This document shows positions 8,519 to 16,674 of a stretch of DNA of 37,211 nucleotides, one piece after another (the stretch's first letter is position 1; each line of letters opens with the position of its first letter). Position numbers and translations under genes: made by a program. The notes under the pieces are model-generated. The model made no database searches, was not told the DNA's origin, and saw nothing but the letters and a program-made list of their open reading frames with translations. Origin of the DNA: [Limnothrix rosea] IAM M-220 (GTDB lineage: Bacteria > Cyanobacteriota > Cyanobacteriia > Cyanobacteriales > MRBY01); contig NZ_MRBY01000006.1 in assembly GCF_001904615.1 (NCBI RefSeq), forward strand, positions 87,817 through 125,027, in the 5' to 3' direction.

Positions 8519-9295
8519 ATGAGTAACCAAAATTTCCATTTCACCCGTGCGATCAAGACTTTACTGACGGCCTCAGGGTTGGCGGCGATCGCCCTGTGTA
8601 CCACCGTGGTAAATGCTTCTGCCCAGAACATCCCTAAAGTCTGGGAAAGCCAGAAGTACCAACCTCCCTTTGGATTGCAATCTCCCGGCAATTTATCCCA
8701 AGGTGGCACACGCTCTGGTGCCGAGGCCATCGCAAACCCGAAATTCATTCCGTTGGTTCCCCAAAATAACAACTTTGGTGTCACCACAGCTGCCTATCCA
8801 AGCATCCTTGTTTACGTGGCAGACTATGCGGAACAAGCGAACGTTGATACCTTAGAATTTTTACTTCTAGATGACGAAGGCAACGAAGTTTATCGAGCGA
8901 GATTTGCTGTAGAACTGACCGGCCAGCTTCTACGTATCGACTTACCTAAACATGCTGGTTTAGCGGCACTCGAAGAAGGGAAAGATTATCTATGGTTATT
9001 GGAAGGATTTACCCAAGACTTCACACTATCGGAAACCCTCTTTACCCACGGTTGGATTCGCCGCGTCCCTCCAACGGCATCATTAGTTGAAGATTTAGAA
9101 ACAAGCTCTTCAGCTCAGGAAGTCGCCAATGCTTACATTAATGAACAAATTTGGTACGACGCGATCGCCAAGCTAGAAGAGGGATTTATTAGTGGCACTG
9201 CTTCAGAGCAAATTATGGAACAATGGGAGGCTCTGCTCAGTTCTGCTGGCGTTAATGATGTTGCCTTAGATACCAGCGCCATGCTTGCAGACTAG
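8519..9295 (+). CDS. Secreted DUF928 domain protein
   Basis: A 258-residue exported protein. The signal peptide spans roughly residues 1-36 with a hydrophobic core (LAAIALCTTVV) and an ASAQN cleavage region. DUF928 features follow: a GTRSG motif, a LVPQNNNFGVTTAAYPSILVYV segment summarised by its key LVPxNxxGxT and YP elements, the acidic LLLDDEGNEVYRARF strand, and a conserved ending HGWIRR. DUF928 is widespread in cyanobacteria, often beside CHASE2 or sensor genes, with no established function. Here it pairs with the shorter upstream paralogue. Transcription should stop at the hairpin at 9349-9384. Confidence 0.82.
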   Translation: MSNQNFHFTRAIKTLLTASGLAAIALCTTVVNASAQNIPKVWESQKYQPPFGLQSPGNLSQGGTRSGAEAIANPKFIPLVPQNNNFGVTTAAYPSILVYVADYAEQANVDTLEFLLLDDEGNEVYRARFAVELTGQLLRIDLPKHAGLAALEEGKDYLWLLEGFTQDFTLSETLFTHGWIRRVPPTASLVEDLETSSSAQEVANAYINEQIWYDAIAKLEEGFISGTASEQIMEQWEALLSSAGVNDVALDTSAMLAD

Positions 9296-9348
9296 CCTGC
9301 AAGAGGATTTTGCGTATCCCTAACAAATCACATCTGCATCACGAAAAA

Positions 9349-9390
9349 AGAGGGCTCAACCAATTATTTTTGGCTAAGCTCTCTTCTTTT
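9349..9390. terminator. Hairpin terminator between convergent DUF928 and FHA genes
   Basis: AGAGGGCTCAACCAA (9349-9363) pairs with TTGGCTAAGCTCTCT (9370-9384) with three mismatches or wobbles around an AT-rich loop, followed by TCTTTT on the plus strand and an A-rich stretch (AAAAAA at 9344-9349) giving a T run on the minus strand. It can serve both converging genes. Confidence 0.65.
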
Positions 9391-9420
9391 ATGGCATCAC
9401 ATTCATTGCTTTAACCGCAA

Positions 9421-10131
9421 CTAATTTTCGTTCATTTGAAAGAGAAAGGTTACTTTGTCACCTTTTCCGAAGGCAATGCGATCGCCGGCACGCAGACGGT
9501 GACGATTTCCAGCAGGCAAGGGAGCATGGTTCACATAGGTTCCGTTAGAGCTGCCCGTATCCTCAATAAAGTAAATACCGTTTTCGATGCGCAGATCTGC
9601 ATGGACGCGTGACACAACCTCAGAATGGGGAAAGCCTGAAATATCAATATCCGGTGGTACGACATCATTGGGTTTGCCAATATGCACCACATTTAATCCA
9701 CCGGGAATATCGAGGGGAATATTTGTTTGAACATGGGTTAAGCTCGCTACCGGAGAAGTTTGAATTTTTGTCGCTGTTCCGACGGCTTGCGGCGAGGCTT
9801 CGGCATTGGCGGTGGCCACTGTTGGCATCATTTGTAAGGTGACTTCAGTTTCGTCCTCATCGGAGTCTAGGGCTGTTGCTTCTACAAAGACATCGGGGAC
9901 TTGGGTTGCTGGAATATCGCCGGCATTAGGAGGGGCTGCCGAAAGATTCGCTTTTAAATTAAAACCACATTGTCCACAAAAGGTCGCGTCCTGTTGAACG
10001 GTTGCTGAGCATTGGGGACAAGTGCTGCCAGCTGTAGGTGTAGGTTGTTCTGCTAAAAGGGGAGTGTAACAGGCTTCACATTGGACTGCGCCATCAGGAT
10101 TTTGGTGATTACAGTTGGGACAAGTGACCAT
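9421..10131 (-). CDS. Double zinc-ribbon and FHA domain protein
   Basis: A 236-residue soluble protein. The N-terminus carries two four-cysteine zinc-ribbon modules: Cys4, Cys7, Cys18, Cys21 and Cys38, Cys41, Cys52, Cys55. A low-complexity acidic linker rich in Ala, Pro and Thr (about 60-140) follows, including a TEVTLQMMPT stretch with Thr residues that could be phosphorylated. The C-terminal FHA domain (about 145-236) has the phosphothreonine-binding signature SRVH and the SSNGTYVN loop. FHA domains read Ser/Thr-kinase output, so I infer a signalling adaptor; in other bacteria similar proteins are substrates that bind their own phosphorylated linker. No kinase gene is adjacent. pgl lies 101 bases upstream on the same strand. 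Confidence 0.85.
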   Translation of the reverse strand: MVTCPNCNHQNPDGAVQCEACYTPLLAEQPTPTAGSTCPQCSATVQQDATFCGQCGFNLKANLSAAPPNAGDIPATQVPDVFVEATALDSDEDETEVTLQMMPTVATANAEASPQAVGTATKIQTSPVASLTHVQTNIPLDIPGGLNVVHIGKPNDVVPPDIDISGFPHSEVVSRVHADLRIENGIYFIEDTGSSNGTYVNHAPLPAGNRHRLRAGDRIAFGKGDKVTFLFQMNEN

Positions 10132-10232
10132 AACGACGTTTTCAAGGGATAAACAATCAGCAACAACTCAAGATTTGCGAATTGTATGGTAATTCTTGAT
10201 TTTTGAGTTTGACGCTTTTTATTGTAGAACTA

Positions 10233-10976
10233 TTATTTTGATTTCATGGCGTAGATTGCGCCGTCTGGAGATAATTTCGCGCCGGCTTCTGCGTCTAGTA
10301 GCCACCACAACCGTCCGTCCTTTGGCTGAATAAATTTACTGGGATAGTCTTTGGGGTCGCAATCTTCGTGGAAAACCTTTTGCAAAGCGGGCTGTTTATT
10401 TGCGCCTGCCACAAGAAAAATGATGTTATGGGCTGCGTTAATGACTGGAATGGTGAGGGTAATGCGAGGGTCTTGATCTTTTTGCCCGACTGTCACTAGG
10501 CGATCGCCGGCATCTAGGGCAGCAGTTTGAGGGAATAGAGAAGCTGTGTGGCCGTCATCACCCATACCGAGCAAAATCAAATCGAACTGTGCTGGCTTGT
10601 CCCCAAAGTATGCTTTTAAAGTCTGTTCATAAGTCGCCGCATCGGTTGCAGGCTCTGTTCCTGTGGGAATGGGCAAAATATTTTTAGCTGGAATAGCACA
10701 GTTATTTAGCCATGCTTCCCGTGCCATCTTTTCGTTGCTATCGGGGTGGTCAGCGGGGACATAGCGTTCATCCCCCCAGAAAATAAAGACTTTTTCCCAA
10801 TCGAGGTTTTGGCTTGCGAGTTTTTCGTATAGAGGTTTCGGAGTGCTGCCGCCGGCAAGGGCGATACTACATCTACCGCGTTTGGCGATCGCCTCTTCAA
10901 TACGTCCCACAGAAAGTTTTAAAGCCCGTTTCACTAATTCAGACTTGTCATCCAAGATTTCTAGGAATTTTGTCAT
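10233..10976 (-). CDS. pgl: 6-phosphogluconolactonase
   Basis: Hydrolyses 6-phosphogluconolactone in the oxidative pentose phosphate pathway, the main NADPH source of cyanobacteria in the dark. The 247-residue protein belongs to the Pgl/NagB-like (DevB) type: LAGGSTPKPLYEKL (about 41-54), FWGDERYVPADHPDSN (about 86-101) and LGMGDDGHTASLFP (about 136-149) with the catalytic His are all present. The length is standard. It is divergent from the HpsJ-like gene (98 bases), so each has its own promoter; zwf or gnd are not nearby. Confidence 0.95.
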   Translation of the reverse strand: MTKFLEILDDKSELVKRALKLSVGRIEEAIAKRGRCSIALAGGSTPKPLYEKLASQNLDWEKVFIFWGDERYVPADHPDSNEKMAREAWLNNCAIPAKNILPIPTGTEPATDAATYEQTLKAYFGDKPAQFDLILLGMGDDGHTASLFPQTAALDAGDRLVTVGQKDQDPRITLTIPVINAAHNIIFLVAGANKQPALQKVFHEDCDPKDYPSKFIQPKDGRLWWLLDAEAGAKLSPDGAIYAMKSK

Positions 10977-11074
10977 AAACTTTACAGAAGGCGAATTATG
11001 CCGCCTAGAATAGCTTTATTACATTACATTCTAGGTTTGACCTCCTAAAACCGACATCCACTGATACATAAAGT

Positions 11075-11962
11075 ATGAATAGTACTCGCCTTGCCCGGTT
11101 TACTGCCCTCAGCCTCAAGATTCTTGGGGGTGTTCTCATTATCTCTGCGCTTGTGGATTATGCCCTCGCCGCTTTTCCGCTAATGCCATTGGAGGATGCA
11201 TGGCAAATTAGTTTTACTAGTCAATTAGTTGATCGTGGCCTAACGCCGATGATCGGGATTGTGGCATTACTGCTGAGTGTTTGGGTCGAGTCCAGCACTG
11301 GTAAAGGAAAAACGATTAAGCCAGCTTTTTCTGATATTCGCTTTTTGAGTTTAATTTTGTCCTTGGTTTTAGGGGTGATTTTCTTTTTACTTGTGCCTTT
11401 ACACCTTGATAATCTCCAAGAAATTCGAGACCAGGCCATCTCCCAAATTGAGGAGCAAACGCAACAGCAGGAACAGCAGGTGCAAGCGCAATTCGGTCAG
11501 TTGCAGGCGTTATCCCAAAGCCCTGAAGCGAAGCAACAACTGGATGAACAAATTCGTGCCATCGATGAGGCGATCGCCAGTGGACAGGTTCCCGCCGACC
11601 AGCTGGGTGCAGTGGAAGCCCAACGGCAAGAACTTTTAAACTATCAACGATTTGCCAATGATCCCAATGCCCTGAATGCCCGTCTCGAAGAATTACGAGA
11701 TGAAGTGGAAAAACGCCGGGACGAACAACAGCAACAGGCTGAAAATCGCGTCTTAAAAGAAGCCTTACAAATTGGTCTACGCAGTTTATTACTAGGGGTT
11801 GGCTATATCCTTTTAGGTTGGGTTGGTGTACAAGCGAGTTTGGCAGGTAGCTCCCGGAATGTTGAGCGCCGCGAGTTAGACTATGACATGACTCCAGAGG
11901 CACAACCGACACATGCCTTAGGCGAAACGGAGCCGCCAACCAGCCCCGACGAAGAGGGTTAA
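11075..11962 (+). CDS. HpsJ-like membrane protein with coiled coil
   Basis: A 295-residue protein of cyanobacterial type resembling HpsJ, named from a hormogonium polysaccharide locus; its molecular role is not known. Visible parts in order: a transmembrane helix at about 12-35, the conserved LVDRGLTPMIGI segment leading into a second helix (50-68), a third helix (about 88-107), a long Gln/Glu-rich coiled coil (about 112-225, with Gln runs such as QTQQQEQQVQ), a fourth helix (about 231-255) and a Pro/Glu-rich tail. No exopolysaccharide or pilus genes are adjacent, so involvement in secretion is by family only. The next gene starts 237 bases downstream on the same strand. Confidence 0.7.
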   Translation: MNSTRLARFTALSLKILGGVLIISALVDYALAAFPLMPLEDAWQISFTSQLVDRGLTPMIGIVALLLSVWVESSTGKGKTIKPAFSDIRFLSLILSLVLGVIFFLLVPLHLDNLQEIRDQAISQIEEQTQQQEQQVQAQFGQLQALSQSPEAKQQLDEQIRAIDEAIASGQVPADQLGAVEAQRQELLNYQRFANDPNALNARLEELRDEVEKRRDEQQQQAENRVLKEALQIGLRSLLLGVGYILLGWVGVQASLAGSSRNVERRELDYDMTPEAQPTHALGETEPPTSPDEEG

Positions 11963-12199
11963 ATTGACTCGGCAGCACTGTCTGTCCACTGATAGGGCGA
12001 CGGTTAATCCTTGGCAAAATTCTTAAGGTCAATCCCCAATGCCCCCCGAAGCTAAAAGAATCCAGTAAAATAGGATACGTCAACGGTCGCTTAATATTTT
12101 GTTACCTCCGGCTACCATTTGGCAGCAACCCTAGGCGATCGCCCCTTGTTTCAGCCCTAACGACTCTCCTCTTATTCCCCTCATCCTCAGCGAACCACC

Positions 12200-12961
12200 G
12201 TGCTAGAACGTCTAAAGCAAGATCTTAAAAACGACTTGATTGCGGGATTGTTAGTTGTCATTCCCTTGGCGACAACGATTTGGTTGACCATTACCATTGC
12301 GGCTTGGGTGATCAACTTTTTGACGCAAATCCCCAAACAAATCAACCCCTTTGACGGCCTAGACCCAATTTTGACCAATGCATTAAACATTTCTGTGGGC
12401 ATTACCGTGCCCCTGACTTTCATCTTGGTCATTGGTCTAATGGCACGAAATATTGCAGGTCGTTGGCTATTGGACTTAGGAGAGCAGATTCTACAGGGTA
12501 TTCCCCTCGCCGGCGCAATCTATAAAACCCTGAAGCAAATCCTTGAAACGTTACTCAAGGATTCCCAGAGTCGTTTTCGTCGCGTTGTCATGGTGGAATA
12601 TCCCCGTAAAGGCGTGTGGACACTGGGCTTTGTCACAGGATCAGTCAGTCCGCAAATGCAGTCCCAAGTGACCCAAGCTCTCCTCAGCGTTTTTATCCCA
12701 ACAACGCCGAACCCGACCTCCGGCTGGTACGCCATGGTGCCGGAAGATGAGGTGATCAATATTTCAATGTCCATCGAAGATGCTTTCAAAGTCCTGATTT
12801 CTGGTGGGATTGTGAGCCCCGATGAAAAAGAACTAGAGCGGCGATCGCTCCGCAATGGCATTCCGATCAACCTTCCCCGTCGCAAAAAGGCCGTGGCCGT
12901 TGAAGAGACAGAAGAATTGGAAATGCCCTTAAACATGGTCTCAGCAGAAGAAGAAAGATAG
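12200..12961 (+). CDS. DUF502 family membrane protein
   Basis: A 253-residue protein of unknown function, widespread in bacteria and in plant chloroplasts and membranes. It starts with GTG at 12200 (LERLKQDLKNDLIAGLLVV). Two transmembrane helices are visible (about 13-38 and 60-82), then the family-typical GIPLAGAIYKTLKQ segment (about 100-113), a cytosolic beta-rich part with VMVEYPRKGVWTLGFVTG and PNPTSGWYAMVPED, and a C-terminal ISMSIEDAFKVLISGGIVSP motif. nusB follows 71 bases downstream, a neighbour pairing I believe recurs in cyanobacteria; a functional link is unproven. Confidence 0.85.
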   Translation: MLERLKQDLKNDLIAGLLVVIPLATTIWLTITIAAWVINFLTQIPKQINPFDGLDPILTNALNISVGITVPLTFILVIGLMARNIAGRWLLDLGEQILQGIPLAGAIYKTLKQILETLLKDSQSRFRRVVMVEYPRKGVWTLGFVTGSVSPQMQSQVTQALLSVFIPTTPNPTSGWYAMVPEDEVINISMSIEDAFKVLISGGIVSPDEKELERRSLRNGIPINLPRRKKAVAVEETEELEMPLNMVSAEEER

Positions 12962-13032
12962 AGTAGCTCCAGCCCAGAATACTTTCTTGGAGCATTCACC
13001 AAAATATCGTAATATTTAGGTTTTGATTCCCT

Positions 13033-13677
13033 ATGCCTGCTAGAAAACAACCCCGAAGCGTTGCCCGCGAAATTGCTCTTCTGAGCCTGAGTCAAGTTAA
13101 AGGTAAGGCAGAAAAACTAGAAAAACTAGAATTAGACCAACTCATGTTGGCAGCGGTGCGTACCCTGAGCGGCGAAATTAACGACATTTTAGAAGCAGCA
13201 GCTAGTGAGGTGACTCGTGCTGAAGACAAACTCCTAAAAAGCGAAACCCAAGCGATTAGCCTTCAAAGTGCCCGCACAATGGCACAAGATTCTTTAGACT
13301 TAACCCGCAAAGCCATTAACCGTCTTGGTCATGTGGTGGAATTACCTGAGTTTTTACAATTAACCAAACAAAGCGAAGTACGAACCTACGCCATTGATCT
13401 AATTGGGACTGTCCGCCGTCGTCACGAAGAAATACAGAATATCGTTTCGGATTCCCTTGTCGATTGGCAGTATCACCGTCTGCCGCGTATTGATCGCGAT
13501 ATCTTGCGCATTGCCGTCACTGAGATTATGTTTCTCGATGTGCCCTACAAAGTGGCCATCAATGAAGCTGTGGAATTAGCAAAACGATATTCTGACGAAG
13601 ATGGCCATCGCTTTATCAACGGTGTGCTGCGCCGCATCACAGATAAGGTAAGAAGTCACGAAAAAATAGAACCTTAA
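13033..13677 (+). CDS. nusB: Transcription antitermination protein NusB
   Basis: NusB binds boxA RNA with NusE (S10) in the rRNA antitermination complex. The 214-residue protein is longer than the roughly 140 residues of E. coli NusB because of an insertion at about 18-110 that is helical and charged ([15 protein letters not shown] and following), common in cyanobacterial versions. The N-terminal [15 protein letters not shown] and the C-terminal core [32 protein letters not shown] and FINGVLRRI are diagnostic. The gene ends before a strong hairpin terminator at 13757-13789. Confidence 0.93.
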   Translation: MPARKQPRSVAREIALLSLSQVKGKAEKLEKLELDQLMLAAVRTLSGEINDILEAAASEVTRAEDKLLKSETQAISLQSARTMAQDSLDLTRKAINRLGHVVELPEFLQLTKQSEVRTYAIDLIGTVRRRHEEIQNIVSDSLVDWQYHRLPRIDRDILRIAVTEIMFLDVPYKVAINEAVELAKRYSDEDGHRFINGVLRRITDKVRSHEKIEP

Positions 13678-13756
13678 AAGACAAAAAAATTAGAGAATCC
13701 CAAAAATACAGCCACATCTGGCGAAGAGACCTCTCAAGGTGAAGTCTGTATATTTT

Positions 13757-13789
13757 AAGGAGTTGACCAAGATCAACCCCTTATTTTTT
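13757..13789 (+). terminator. Rho-independent terminator of nusB
   Basis: AAGGAGTTGA (13757-13766) and TCAACCCCTT (13773-13782) form a 10-bp stem with one mismatch around CCAAGA, followed by ATTTTTT. It lies between the convergent nusB and CPP1-like genes. Confidence 0.85.
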
Positions 13790-13821
13790 ATGGTTTAGTT
13801 GTCGCTAGGTGATCTTGCTTT

Positions 13822-14439
13822 TTACCTCAAAAAGCTAGTGCTCAATCCGTTAGTAATGCAGCAACTAATCAAGACAATTTGTTCTGGGGCGATCGCCAAA
13901 CTAGCACCTTGGGAAGCAATTAACGCATTTAAAACGCTACCAATCGCCACACCACCCGCAAGACTGACAATCCCAATCAGTAGCGATCGCCCAAAACGAT
14001 TTTCCTTGCGATAAAGCAAATACACATTCACAATCAGCAGCACAGTCAAAATAGTTGAGGCTAGACTAGCACTTAGCACTAGACTACCAAGGGCGATCGC
14101 GCCATTAACCCCAAAAGCAAGATTTAACTCTTGAGGCTCAGGCGTATCTTTTAAATCTGTAATCCAGCTAGGTAGCGACGAAGTCTCAATCCCCTTAGGG
14201 CGATCCATCACCTTCTTTTGGGACTCCGCAAAACGAATTTGGTCAGGCACATCCAACGTTCCCTGTTGGCGTTGACGGAGGCGATCCATAATGATCGCGT
14301 CATAGGCAGCTTCAAGCTGTTCTACAACCGTCGTATCTCCCTGATTTTCCTTGCTGAGCTTTTGTTTGGCAGCTTGGATTTCATCAAAGGTCGCAGACTC
14401 TGCAAGCCCAAGGGTTTTATAGGGATTTTGTTCGCTCAT
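13822..14439 (-). CDS. CPP1-like J-domain-related membrane protein
   Basis: A 205-residue protein. The N-terminus NPYKTLGLAESATFDEIQAAKQKL looks like the first helices of a DnaJ J domain, but the diagnostic HPD tripeptide is absent (the loop reads SKENQGDT), so it cannot be a normal DnaK-stimulating J protein. About three to four hydrophobic helices follow from residue 105 to 200. This architecture matches the CPP1/DUF3353 family; the plant member protects protochlorophyllide oxidoreductase, and cyanobacterial homologues are little studied. It is monocistronic and convergent with nusB. Confidence 0.78.
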   Translation of the reverse strand: MSEQNPYKTLGLAESATFDEIQAAKQKLSKENQGDTTVVEQLEAAYDAIIMDRLRQRQQGTLDVPDQIRFAESQKKVMDRPKGIETSSLPSWITDLKDTPEPQELNLAFGVNGAIALGSLVLSASLASTILTVLLIVNVYLLYRKENRFGRSLLIGIVSLAGGVAIGSVLNALIASQGASLAIAPEQIVLISCCITNGLSTSFLR

Positions 14440-14737
14440 TCTCCTCCTCCTGTGAGCATGCGAAAAGTGGTCTATCCAGCTTCTCGAAACCGTGAGTAGT
14501 GGTCAAATTTTGTTAATTAATTACCTATTATGTCCATTTTTTGAACCGCTTTCCATTAATCTCCCGTAAGAAATATAGATTTAGCCATAAAAAGCCATTC
14601 TTCCTTATCAAAATATCAAGGAGTCCCCGCCAGTCTTTTTGATGACTTTAAACAAAATGTTGCCCATTAAGAATCTCGTCGTACACTAGAATTATTCAAA
14701 CCTTCATATTTGTTTTTCAGAAACCTGATAAGAGTCT

Positions 14738-15448
14738 ATGGCTGCTGCCAGAATCCTAGTTGTCGACGATGACCCCGCAATCCTAAATTTGATTGTACGT
14801 TTCCTTAGTCAAAAAAATTATGAAATGGAGTCGGCGGCGGACGGAAAGTCAGCCTGGGCAACATTTCAGACCTTCAAACCAGATCTTGTGATCCTCGATG
14901 TGAATTTACCTGATATTTTAGGCTATGCCCTCTGTGCGCAAATGCAGGAGCATCAGGATGTTTATATTTTAATGTTGACAAGTCGAACGGATGCATCTGA
15001 CAAAATTCGCGGTTTTTCCCAGGGGGCTGATGATTATTTGACCAAGCCCTTCGACATTTTAGAATTAGAACATCGAGTGGGCGCAATTCTGCGACGTCAA
15101 CGCATTGCCCCGACAGCTCAGAATAATTCTGATACGCTCAATTTTGCTAATTTGACAATTGATCCGGTACGCCGCCAAGTGAAGGTGAGTAATGATGAAG
15201 TTCATTTAACGGCTCTAGAATTTGATTTACTTCATTTTCTGGCAAAAAATGCCAATAAAGTATGGCGACGTTCGGAGCTTATCCAAGAGGTTTGGGGTTA
15301 TGACTATGTCGGAGATCAGCGAGTTGTTGATGTCCATATTGGTCAAATCCGCCGTAAGCTAGAAAGCACTCCCCACCAGCAAGCTACCATTAAGACGGTT
15401 CGGGGTGTGGGCTATGTATTTGATGTGAAATCTGAGCCAGAACCATAG
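14738..15448 (+). CDS. OmpR/PhoB-family response regulator
   Basis: A 236-residue DNA-binding two-component regulator. The receiver domain (about 4-115) has the acidic pocket VDDDP (Asp10-12), phosphoacceptor Asp54 in VILDVNLPD, conserved Thr/Ser in MLTSR and Lys103 in LTKPF. The winged-helix domain (about 130-233) shows LTALEFDLLHFLAKN, the recognition region RRKLE and the terminal TIKTVRGVGYVFD. No cognate kinase is adjacent. The family includes NblR, RpaA/RpaB and ManR; I cannot assign this one by eye. The upstream TAGAAT at about 14688 could be a -10 element. Confidence 0.9.
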   Translation: MAAARILVVDDDPAILNLIVRFLSQKNYEMESAADGKSAWATFQTFKPDLVILDVNLPDILGYALCAQMQEHQDVYILMLTSRTDASDKIRGFSQGADDYLTKPFDILELEHRVGAILRRQRIAPTAQNNSDTLNFANLTIDPVRRQVKVSNDEVHLTALEFDLLHFLAKNANKVWRRSELIQEVWGYDYVGDQRVVDVHIGQIRRKLESTPHQQATIKTVRGVGYVFDVKSEPEP

Positions 15449-15609
15449 CATTTACACTGCTGGGGCGATCGCCTAAGAAGTAGCGAAATAAACCCATAAC
15501 GCTGTTGCGTTTCCTGCTTTCCGCCAAGCCTATAGAGAAATGTGCCAAAATGAACGACTATGACCTTTAACATTCCCTTAGTCTGACTTCAGCCTATTTA
15601 AAATTTTCT

Positions 15610-16605
15610 ATGAGCGACGTCTCGCAAAATTTACAATTACCGAGTTTAGAAAGTGCGATCGCCTTATCTGGCAGCAAAGAAGAAAACCTTGCCCTACTTT
15701 CACGCCATACAGGCACAAAAGTTGTACTTAGAGGCCAATCGCTCGATATCCGCGGCCAAGAAAAAGCCGTTAAACGTTGCTTTCGCGCTATCTCATTTCT
15801 ACAACCCTATTGGGAAGTGGGTCAGGCTATTTCCCAACCAGACATTTTGACTGCCTTTCAGGCGATCGATACCAATAAACAAGACGAATATCGCGACCTG
15901 CAACAGCATACCCTTGCCAAAACTCGCCGTGGCGAATTTATTCGAGCAAAAACCTTTCGCCAGAGACAATACATTAAAGCCATCCAAAAACACGACATCA
16001 CCTTCGGCATTGGCCCAGCCGGCACAGGGAAAACATTTCTTGCCGCTGTCCTTGCCGTACAAGCATTATTAAACGATGACGTAGAACGCTTAATTTTAAC
16101 AAGACCAGCCGTGGAAGCAGGCGAAAGACTCGGCTTTTTACCCGGTGATCTCCAACAAAAAGTTAATCCTTTTCTCCGACCGCTCTATGATGCCCTATAT
16201 CAATTTATTGATCCCCTAAAACTACCAGAGCTAATGGAAAAAGGACGCATCGAAATTGCCCCCCTTGCCTACATGCGTGGCCGAACCCTAAGCAACTCCT
16301 TTGTGATTGTCGATGAAGCACAAAACACAACGCCCGCCCAGCTAAAAATGGTACTGACACGCTTAGGGTTCGGCTCTAAAATGGTAGTGACAGGAGATAT
16401 TACCCAGACAGATCTACCGACACACCAAGCATCAGGATTAGTTACCAGTAGTAATATCCTGAAATCTGTCGAAGGCATTGGATTTTGTTATCTAACGGAA
16501 GCTGATGTGGTTCGCCATCCCCTTGTGCAAAAAATTGTTGGAGCCTATGAAGCCTTTGAGAGCCGCCATGCCCCAAAGTCTGCCCCACAGTTGCGTCGTC
16601 CTTAG
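15610..16605 (+). CDS. PhoH-like ATPase (YbeZ type)
   Basis: A 331-residue cytoplasmic ATPase. The N-terminal 80 residues resemble the KH-like RNA-binding part of YbeZ-type PhoH proteins (LALLSRHTGTKVVLRGQSLDIRG region). The P-loop domain has Walker A GPAGTGKT (135-142), Walker B VIVDEAQN (about 233-240) and sensor-like VTGDITQTDLP. These proteins are linked to RNA metabolism and ribosome assembly with YbeY; the cellular role here is not established. ybeY is not next to it. The window shows no Pho box upstream. Confidence 0.92.
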   Translation: MSDVSQNLQLPSLESAIALSGSKEENLALLSRHTGTKVVLRGQSLDIRGQEKAVKRCFRAISFLQPYWEVGQAISQPDILTAFQAIDTNKQDEYRDLQQHTLAKTRRGEFIRAKTFRQRQYIKAIQKHDITFGIGPAGTGKTFLAAVLAVQALLNDDVERLILTRPAVEAGERLGFLPGDLQQKVNPFLRPLYDALYQFIDPLKLPELMEKGRIEIAPLAYMRGRTLSNSFVIVDEAQNTTPAQLKMVLTRLGFGSKMVVTGDITQTDLPTHQASGLVTSSNILKSVEGIGFCYLTEADVVRHPLVQKIVGAYEAFESRHAPKSAPQLRRP

Positions 16606-16674
16606 CAAATCGTTGTATTTACCATTGATAATTTGATTTTTTCTACCGTCAGTCAACCTTAACTCTCTCTTCCT

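Noticed and set aside
11316-12083. Long 255-codon minus-strand frame
   Set aside because: It lies over the HpsJ-like gene, has composition typical of an antisense shadow, and no family features.
12520-13095. 191-codon minus-strand frame over DUF502 and nusB
   Set aside because: Antisense to two well-supported genes, with Ser/Arg-rich shadow composition.
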